From NCBI GenBank assembly GCA_039816825.1, contig JBCBXA010000011.1:1-54708 (forward strand): DNA of 54,708 nucleotides. The letters are read 5' to 3'. The translations under genes and the position numbers were made by a program. Below the pieces are notes generated by a model, which saw only the letters and a program-made list of their open reading frames with translations, was not told where the DNA came from and made no database searches. The DNA comes from JBCBXA01 sp039816825. Its GTDB lineage: Bacteria > Pseudomonadota > Alphaproteobacteria > Rhizobiales > Rhizobiaceae. The number at the start of each line of letters is the position of its first letter. Position 1 is the stretch's first letter. This document shows, piece after piece, positions 49,634 through 54,708 of the stretch.

Positions 49634-49650
49634 CGCGCTATGCTCATGTC

Positions 49651-50616
49651 ATGACGACGCGCCTCTACACCCACGACGCCTTTGAGAACCACAGAACGCC
49701 GACAGGCCATCCCGAGCGCAGCCAGCGCCTGGCCGCGCTCCGGAGCGCACTCGAGCACGAGGATTTTGACAGGCTCGAACGGCTGGAAGCGCCGGTTGGC
49801 GATCTGGCGCCTTTTGCGCAAGTGCACCCTGAGGAGTTCGTTGCCGAGATCGAGCGTGCCTGCCGCCAGGTGGCAGACATGGGCTTGGAAGATGAGGATG
49901 CCATGGCAGCGATTGATGCCGATACGGTGATCAGCCCAGGCTCCGGCACGGCGCTGCACCACCTCATCGGCGCGCTGACGGATGCGGTGGATGGCGTTTT
50001 CGACGGCGACGCCAACAACGCTTTCATCGCGGCGCGGCCGCCCGGACACCATGCAGAGAAGACCACCGCCATGGGCTTCTGCCTGCTCAACGGCATTGCA
50101 GCTGCCGCGCGCTATGCCCAAACACAGCACGGCGCCGAACGCGTGGCAGTGGTGGATTGGGATGTGCACCACGGCAACGGCACCCAGGACATCTTCTGGG
50201 ACGATGCGACAGTGCAGTTTCTTTCTACACACCAGATGCCGCTTTTCCCCGGCAGCGGCGCGCTGCGGGAAGAGGGCGGAGACAAGGCGGCAGGCCTGAC
50301 GGTCAACGCGCCTCTTTCTCCCGGCGATGGAAGCGAGCGATTTCGAGAAGCTTTTGAGAGCCGCATTTTGCCGCAGCTTGACGCGTTTGGCCCGGATTTC
50401 ATCTTCATTTCGGCGGGCTTTGACGCCCACCATATGGATCCGCTGGGTGGGCTGAAGCTGGCAGAGACGGATTTCGACTGGGCCACGGGCAAACTGATGG
50501 ACATTGCGGACGCCCGGTGTGGTGGTCGCATCGTCAGCCTGCTGGAAGGTGGATACCATCTTGAGGGCTTGGCGCAGTCCGCCAGCGCCCATATACGAAG
50601 GCTGATGACTGCCTGA
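49651..50616 (+). CDS. Histone deacetylase-family amidohydrolase
   Basis: The 321-residue protein has the class II HDAC/AcuC-like layout: AFENHRTPTGHPERSQRL at the start, PPGHHAEKTTAMGFCLLN with the catalytic His pair and AVVDWDVHHGNGTQDIF with the zinc Asp and His. The later FIFISAGFDAHHMDPLGGL gives the second zinc Asp, and LLEGGYHLEGLAQS holds the catalytic Tyr. It removes acetyl groups from acetylated amines; bacterial members act on acetylpolyamines or AcsA-type enzymes, and which applies here is not shown. Confidence 0.93.
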   Translation: MTTRLYTHDAFENHRTPTGHPERSQRLAALRSALEHEDFDRLERLEAPVGDLAPFAQVHPEEFVAEIERACRQVADMGLEDEDAMAAIDADTVISPGSGTALHHLIGALTDAVDGVFDGDANNAFIAARPPGHHAEKTTAMGFCLLNGIAAAARYAQTQHGAERVAVVDWDVHHGNGTQDIFWDDATVQFLSTHQMPLFPGSGALREEGGDKAAGLTVNAPLSPGDGSERFREAFESRILPQLDAFGPDFIFISAGFDAHHMDPLGGLKLAETDFDWATGKLMDIADARCGGRIVSLLEGGYHLEGLAQSASAHIRRLMTA

Positions 50617-50671
50617 CGGGAAGATCCCCTGACGGTGCAAATGCCCCGACAGTACATACATGAGGGCCGAC

Positions 50672-50914
50672 ATGGCGCAGGACAAACCAATCGACGATAT
50701 GAGCTTCGAAGAAGCGCTGGCTCAGCTGGAAGACATTGTCGGCCGCCTCGAGCAAGGCGATGTGCCACTGGACGAGAGCATCGCCATCTATGAGCGCGGC
50801 GAAGCGCTGAAAAAGCACTGTCAGGACAAGCTGGTTGCCGCAGAAAGGCGCGTCGAGAAGATCCGCCTCGACGCCAATGGCCAGGCGGCAGGCACCGAGC
50901 CCCTGGACGGATGA
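50672..50914 (+). CDS. xseB: Exonuclease VII small subunit
   Basis: The 80-residue protein has the full XseB pattern: DMSFEEALAQLEDIVGRLEQ, DVPLDESIAIYERGEALKK and HCQDKLVAAERRVEKIRLDA. It is the regulatory partner of XseA, which is not in this window. The ATG at 50672 with AGGGCC before it is preferred to one four codons earlier. It lies 139 bases upstream of the dxs start, a common alphaproteobacterial neighbourhood. Confidence 0.95.
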   Translation: MAQDKPIDDMSFEEALAQLEDIVGRLEQGDVPLDESIAIYERGEALKKHCQDKLVAAERRVEKIRLDANGQAAGTEPLDG

Positions 50915-51053
50915 TCGCACTGTAAGTTTGAAGTTACACTCCAAACTGTCACAAAACTTGCCATCCGACGCGCAACGCGCGAAGCTGGCATCCAGAAGTC
51001 GCCCAAAAGACCCAAAGACATCGAGCAAGAAGCCACAGAGTACGGACGAAACG

Positions 51054-52988
51054 TTGACCGCCAATACGCCTAGCCGACCCGACACTCCGCTCCTCGACAC
51101 GGTCCACAAGCCGTCCGACCTTCGAAACATTGACGACCAGGATCTGCGCCAGGTGGCGGACGAGTTGCGGGCGGAACTGATCGATGCCGTGTCGGTCACC
51201 GGCGGCCATCTGGGCTCCGCACTGGGCGTTGTGGAACTGACGGTCGCTCTGCACCACGTGTTCAACACCCCGGACGACCGGATCATCTGGGATGTGGGCC
51301 ACCAATGTTACCCGCACAAAATCCTGACCGAACGCCGCGAACGCATCCGCACGCTTAGGCAGGAAAATGGGCTGTCCGGCTTCACCAAACGCTCTGAGAG
51401 CGAATATGATCCGTTTGGGGCAGCACACTCCTCGACCTCCATTTCAGCAGGCCTGGGCATGGCGGTGGGGCGCGATCTGAAAGGCGGAGACAACAACGTT
51501 ATCTCGGTGATTGGCGACGGCTCCATCACCGCCGGCATGGCCTATGAGGCGATGAACAATGCGGGTGCCATGGATGCCCGCCTGATCGTCATTCTCAACG
51601 ACAATGACATGTCGATTGCCCCGCCCACCGGAGCCATGAGCGCCTATCTGGCACGGCTGGTCTCATCCGGCACCTATCGCGGCCTGCGGGAGACCGCCAA
51701 GCAGATCACCAAGCGCCTGCCGAAATTCGTCGCAAACCAGGCCCGCAAGACCGAGGAATATACGCGCGGCTTTTTCACCGGCGGCACGATGTTTGAGGAA
51801 CTTGGGTTCTATTATGTCGGCCCGATCGACGGCCACGATATGGACCATCTGCTGCCCGTGCTGCGCAACGTCCGCGACAGCGAAACCGGCCCGATCCTCG
51901 TCCACGTCGTGACCAAGAAGGGCAAGGGCTATGAGCCCGCAGAGAAGTCCCGTGACAAATATCACGGAGTGTCCAAGTTCGACGTCATCACCGGCGCTCA
52001 GTCCAAGCCGACGCCCAACGCGCCGTCTTACACATCTGTTTTCGCGCAGGCCCTGATCGAGGAAGCACGGGAAGACGATAAGGTGGTGGGCATCACGGCC
52101 GCCATGCCGGACGGCACCGGCCTCGACAAGTTCGGTGCCGAGTTCCCGGACCGCACCTTCGATGTCGGCATTGCTGAGCAGCATGCAGTGACCTTTGCGG
52201 CCGGCATGGCCACCGAAGGCTACAAGCCCTTCTGCGCCATCTACTCAACCTTCCTGCAACGCGGCTACGACCAAGTGGTACACGATGTTGCGATCCAAAA
52301 CCTGCCCGTGCGCTTTCCGATCGACCGCGCCGGTTTTGTAGGTGCTGACGGCTCCACCCATGCGGGAAGTTTCGACCTCGCCTACCTGTGCTGCCTGCCC
52401 AACTTTGTGGTGATGGCTGCGGCGGATGAGGCGGAACTCAAGCACATGGTGGCCACTGCTGCGGCCCATGACAGCGGGCCCATCGCCTTCCGCTACCCAA
52501 GGGGTGAAGGCGTGGGCGTCGATCTGCCAGAGCGTGGCGAAGTGCTGGAAATCGGCAAGGGCCGAGTGGTTCAGGAAGGCGGCCAGGTCGCCATCATCTC
52601 CCTCGGCACAAGGCTGAAAGAAGCCCAGCTGGCCGCTGAAACACTGGACCAGCATGGACTTCCTGCCACCATCGTCGACGCACGCTTTGCCAAGCCTTTG
52701 GACGAGGCCCTGCTGCTTGACGTTGCGCGCAACCATGAAGTGGTGATCACGGTGGAGGAAGGCTCTACAGGCGGCTTCGGCGCCATGGTCCTGCACCTCT
52801 ATGCCGACAATGGCATGTTCGACGAAGGCCTGAAGATCCGCAGCCTCGTCATGCCGGATGCCTTCATCGATCAGGCCAAGCCAGAGAAAATGTATGCCGA
52901 TGCCGGGCTGGATGCCGAAGGTATAGTTGCCGCCGTTTTCGAAGCCCTTGGCAAGCAGGCCCACACTCAGGAAGCAGAGCGCGCTTAG
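51054..52988 (+). CDS. dxs: 1-deoxy-D-xylulose-5-phosphate synthase
   Basis: The 644-residue thiamine-diphosphate enzyme starts the MEP isoprenoid pathway. Landmarks are VTGGHLGSALGVVELTVALH, DVGHQCYPHKILTERR, the TPP motif VIGDGSITAGMAYEAMNNAG, FYYVGPIDGHDMDHLLPVLR and the transketolase-like DVGIAEQHAVTFAAGMATEG. The TTG at 51054 with GGACGAAACG upstream gives the usual length; the open frame before it overlaps xseB and the spacer and is not conserved. Confidence 0.97.
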   Translation: MTANTPSRPDTPLLDTVHKPSDLRNIDDQDLRQVADELRAELIDAVSVTGGHLGSALGVVELTVALHHVFNTPDDRIIWDVGHQCYPHKILTERRERIRTLRQENGLSGFTKRSESEYDPFGAAHSSTSISAGLGMAVGRDLKGGDNNVISVIGDGSITAGMAYEAMNNAGAMDARLIVILNDNDMSIAPPTGAMSAYLARLVSSGTYRGLRETAKQITKRLPKFVANQARKTEEYTRGFFTGGTMFEELGFYYVGPIDGHDMDHLLPVLRNVRDSETGPILVHVVTKKGKGYEPAEKSRDKYHGVSKFDVITGAQSKPTPNAPSYTSVFAQALIEEAREDDKVVGITAAMPDGTGLDKFGAEFPDRTFDVGIAEQHAVTFAAGMATEGYKPFCAIYSTFLQRGYDQVVHDVAIQNLPVRFPIDRAGFVGADGSTHAGSFDLAYLCCLPNFVVMAAADEAELKHMVATAAAHDSGPIAFRYPRGEGVGVDLPERGEVLEIGKGRVVQEGGQVAIISLGTRLKEAQLAAETLDQHGLPATIVDARFAKPLDEALLLDVARNHEVVITVEEGSTGGFGAMVLHLYADNGMFDEGLKIRSLVMPDAFIDQAKPEKMYADAGLDAEGIVAAVFEALGKQAHTQEAERA

Positions 52989-53036
52989 CCAGAGCACGGC
53001 CATCACGGGCCGGATCGTAAGCCGACGCCACGCGCG

Positions 53037-53051
53037 TTAACCCTTCATTAA
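53037..53051. promoter_or_regulatory. CtrA box (TTAA-N7-TTAA)
   Basis: TTAA-CCCTTCA-TTAA is an exact match to the alphaproteobacterial CtrA consensus. It lies 65 bases upstream of the secreted-protein gene and 49 bases after dxs. It suggests control of the downstream gene by the cell-cycle response regulator CtrA. Confidence 0.6.
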
Positions 53052-53116
53052 GCTTTCGCTACCGGCGAAGCCGCCAAACCGCTATTTTGGGGCATCACCT
53101 GAAAGCGGCACGTGGC

Positions 53117-53488
53117 ATGCACATGGCAAACATCTTTCTCGTCGGAATCACATCGGCCTCTCTGTCCTTCATGGCAGTTGTGGGGCTCAGCAGTCTAACC
53201 TTCGATCAGAGTCACGCTCAGGGTGCAGAAACCGCATCGAGCGTTGCCGCCACTGTTTCGCCGCAAGCGCTGCCGGAGCTTGAGCGGGTTGAGCAAACGA
53301 CAGCACCAAGGGTGGATGAGACGCTGCGCGCCTTCGCCGTGGACCGGCTCCATGAGCAATTGGGCGCCGGATTGCGCGATGGCGTAAGCGCCGATGACGA
53401 CGCGCTGCCTCTGGCGCAAAGGCCATCCCACGCTGAAAGCGCCCCCAGCTTCCAAAAGCCCAGCCAGAGATTGCCCCGCATCATCTAA
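53117..53488 (+). CDS. Small exported protein of unknown function, CtrA-box upstream
   Basis: The 123-residue protein has a signal or anchor helix (ANIFLVGITSASLSFMAVVG) and then an Ala-x-Ala-like site before QGAET. The mature part is polar, with PQALPELERVEQTTAPRVDE and a predicted helix DRLHEQLGAGLRDGVSADD, and ends in a Pro/Arg-rich tail. No domain is recognised. The start may be 53117 or 53123. An exact CtrA box upstream makes a cell-cycle-linked envelope role possible, but this is inference. Confidence 0.6.
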   Translation: MHMANIFLVGITSASLSFMAVVGLSSLTFDQSHAQGAETASSVAATVSPQALPELERVEQTTAPRVDETLRAFAVDRLHEQLGAGLRDGVSADDDALPLAQRPSHAESAPSFQKPSQRLPRII

Positions 53489-53511
53489 CTGAGCTGCAGT
53501 CAGGAGTGGGC

Positions 53512-54261
53512 GTGCGTCGCCTCGACAATCATCTCGTCGCCCTAGGCCTTTTCGAAACGCGCTCCCGGGCGCGCGATGCCATCGTTCGCGGCACAGTGCT
53601 TGTGGATGGCAGAACAAACTCCAAACCCGGAACGATGGTCGCCCGTGACACCGTCATCGAGGTATCAGACCCCGCCGCTGGCTATGTGTCACGGGCAGCC
53701 CTGAAGCTGATCAAGGCGCTCGACCATTTCGAGCTTGATCCAAGCGAACGAACGGCCCTGGACGTCGGCGCGTCCACCGGCGGCTTTACCCAGGTGCTGC
53801 TTGAGAGGGGTGCAGCTCACGTTTTCGCACTGGATGTCGGAAGCGGCCAGCTTCATGAGAAACTGAGGCAGGACGGGCGTGTCACCAATCTTGAAGGTGT
53901 CAATGCGCGGGACCTGGACATCACAGAAGATGGCCCGCTTTCCGGATCATCCATCACGGCCATCGTCTCCGATGTCAGCTTCATCAGCCTGCGTCTGGCC
54001 TTGCCCAAGGCGCTGGACTTTGCAGCGCACGGCGCGTTTGCGGCTCTTCTGGTCAAGCCGCAATTCGAAGTTGGACGCGGCCATATTGGCAAAGGCGGCC
54101 TCGTCACAGACTCCGCATTGGCGGAGGCGACTGCGGAGAGGCTGTCCGAGTGGCTCGATGCACAACAGGGCTGGCGCAGCCTGGGTTTGGCTCCTTCGCC
54201 GATCACTGGTTCCGACGGTAACACAGAGTTTTTGCTTGGCGGCATGAAAGACAGGCGTTAG
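53512..54261 (+). CDS. TlyA-family rRNA 2'-O-methyltransferase / hemolysin-like protein
   Basis: The 249-residue protein has an N-terminal S4 RNA-binding domain (RRLDNHLVALGLFETRSRAR, VLVDGRTNSKPGTMV) and an FtsJ-like SAM methyltransferase domain: LDVGASTGGFTQVLLERGA, the HVFALDVGSGQLHEKL strand, IVSDVSFISLRLALP and LVKPQFEVGRGHIGKGG with the catalytic Lys. The TlyA family 2'-O-methylates rRNA. The GTG at 53512 has AGGAG five bases upstream, which decides it over the GTG at 53506. It is separated by nine bases from the next gene. Confidence 0.93.
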   Translation: MRRLDNHLVALGLFETRSRARDAIVRGTVLVDGRTNSKPGTMVARDTVIEVSDPAAGYVSRAALKLIKALDHFELDPSERTALDVGASTGGFTQVLLERGAAHVFALDVGSGQLHEKLRQDGRVTNLEGVNARDLDITEDGPLSGSSITAIVSDVSFISLRLALPKALDFAAHGAFAALLVKPQFEVGRGHIGKGGLVTDSALAEATAERLSEWLDAQQGWRSLGLAPSPITGSDGNTEFLLGGMKDRR

Positions 54262-54270
54262 CCGCTTGGT

Positions 54271-54708
54271 ATGAGCGAAGCGCCAACGATCAGGATCGAC
54301 CGGCTCGGTGCCAAAGGTGACGGCATCGGGGAAGACGGAAACGCCTACCCCTTCACCCTCCCTGGTGAAGAGGTTACTGGAGAAGCGCCCTACGCAATTG
54401 TCACATCCGCGCCGGCCAGAGTCGAACCCAGCTGCGCCCATTTTGGGAGCTGCGGCGGATGCTCGCTTCAGCATATGGCCTTGCCCGACTATCTGATTTG
54501 GAAGCGCCAGGTCGTTATCGACACTCTGGGTCAGCGTGGCATTGAAGCACCGGTGGAACCCTGCTTTGCCTGTAGGCCAGGCGAGCGGCGCCGTGTGCAG
54601 TTTACAGCCAGACGCACTGAAAGCGGTCTGATCTTCGGCTACCACGCTCCAGCCTCCAAACGGATCGTGAGCGTTGAGGACTGGGCATTCCTCTACGCTC
54701 ACGATCCG
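54271..54708 (+). CDS. TrmA/RumA-type 23S rRNA/tRNA (uracil-5-)methyltransferase, 3' end missing
   Basis: The visible 146 residues are the N-terminal part of a class I SAM-dependent RNA uracil methyltransferase: RLGAKGDGIGEDG (TRAM-like start), then the iron-sulfur-type cysteines in CAHFGSCGGCSLQHM with a fourth Cys after a Trp-Lys-Arg helix, and RRRVQFTARRTESGLIFGYH. The catalytic domain is missing because the sequence stops. The last about 20 codons (from 54675) are doubtful: they fall in an inverted repeat, so the true protein end here is unknown. It starts with ATG nine bases after the tlyA stop. Confidence 0.85.
   Translation, partial: MSEAPTIRIDRLGAKGDGIGEDGNAYPFTLPGEEVTGEAPYAIVTSAPARVEPSCAHFGSCGGCSLQHMALPDYLIWKRQVVIDTLGQRGIEAPVEPCFACRPGERRRVQFTARRTESGLIFGYHAPASKRIVSVEDWAFLYAHDP
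54661..54708. repeat. Inverted repeat at the right end (54661-54680 with 54689-54708)
   Basis: CGGATCGTGAGCGTTGAGGA and its reverse complement at the end match in 19 of 20 positions (one mismatch, T against A at 54675) and enclose the 8-base loop ctgggcat. It runs to the last base of the window, inside the unfinished methyltransferase gene. Like the left end, it looks like a fold-back join. Confidence 0.85.

Noticed and set aside
50835..51053. N-terminal extension of dxs
   Set aside because: It overlaps xseB out of frame and has no DXS similarity; TTG at 51054 gives a normal length.
1..54708. Linear replicon with hairpin telomeres, suggested by inverted repeats at both ends
   Set aside because: The end repeats are unrelated to each other, cut through ordinary genes and carry core chromosomal content between them; fold-back joins at contig ends explain them more simply.
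1..54708. CRISPR array, tRNA, rRNA, prophage, insertion sequence
   Set aside because: No repeat-spacer array, transposase, integrase or terminal repeat pair, and no tRNA-like cloverleaf, was seen on reading both strands. Small RNAs cannot be excluded without a covariance-model search.

Overview
The window is ordinary chromosomal DNA of an alphaproteobacterium, most likely of the Hyphomicrobiales/Parvibaculales type. GC content is high. The evidence is a CcrM-type GANTC adenine methyltransferase, one exact CtrA-type box (TTAA-N7-TTAA), alphaproteobacterial gene neighbourhoods (mutY-DUF721-DsbA-smc; thrC-M16 peptidase-GNAT; rnhA-thrB-ispH; coxBA-ctaB-coxF-ctaG-coxC-SURF1; ialB-tldD) and an aa3 oxidase cluster with a CoxF-like peptide. 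I found no rRNA, tRNA, CRISPR array, phage or complete insertion sequence. Both ends of the window are inverted repeats (1-44 with 171-214; 54661-54680 with 54689-54708). They look like fold-back joins at contig ends, and each interrupts a gene.

Layout. 1-2.8 kb: a cut-off Gly/Met-rich protein, a Tat-exported beta-helix protein and a metallo-beta-lactamase hydrolase. 2.8-6.9 kb (minus): a tight three-gene set of a pyruvate,phosphate dikinase-like protein with a decayed ATP-grasp part, a DUF1499 membrane protein and a signal-less ModA-like binding protein. 7-12 kb (minus): smc, a DsbA-like lipoprotein and DUF721, divergent from mutY and a HAD gene. 13.7-15.5 kb: a VOC protein divergent from tetR-yitT, with two operator-like repeats between them. 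15.6-19.6 kb: an SRPBCC protein, GNAT, ccrM, a HAD phosphatase and a lipoprotein. 19.7-26.3 kb: thrC, M16 peptidase, GNAT, and a large 7TM-PAS-GGDEF-EAL protein whose GGDEF motif is degenerate. 26.4-28.6 kb: peroxiredoxin, a DsbD-N-like protein and YqgE. 28.6-37.6 kb (minus): one long series from coxB down to rnhA that combines cytochrome oxidase structure and assembly with heme A, isoprenoid and threonine synthesis. 37.9-42.7 kb: IalB, TldD, a Dabb protein, pdxH, a lipoprotein and a DnaJ-like protein behind a perfect 34-bp palindrome. 42.7-54.7 kb: a possible microprotein, a serine hydrolase, fabI, a histidine phosphatase, aroC, an orphan membrane protein, ribB with a decayed cyclohydrolase half, a VCBS protein, an HDAC-like deacetylase, xseB-dxs, a CtrA-box secreted protein, tlyA and the start of a TrmA/RumA-type methyltransferase.

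How the genes work together. Isoprenoid supply (dxs, ispH) and prenyl transfer to heme (ctaB) feed the same cytochrome oxidase that ctaG, surf1 and coxF help assemble. ispH and ctaB sit in the oxidase series itself. thrB and thrC supply threonine from two separate loci. ccrM and the CtrA box point to the alphaproteobacterial cell-cycle circuit. No wholly new system is evident. The items most worth following are the PPDK-like/DUF1499/ModA-like set, the 34-bp palindrome at the dnaJ-like promoter, the double operator between the VOC gene and tetR, the microprotein candidate and the orphan gene after aroC.
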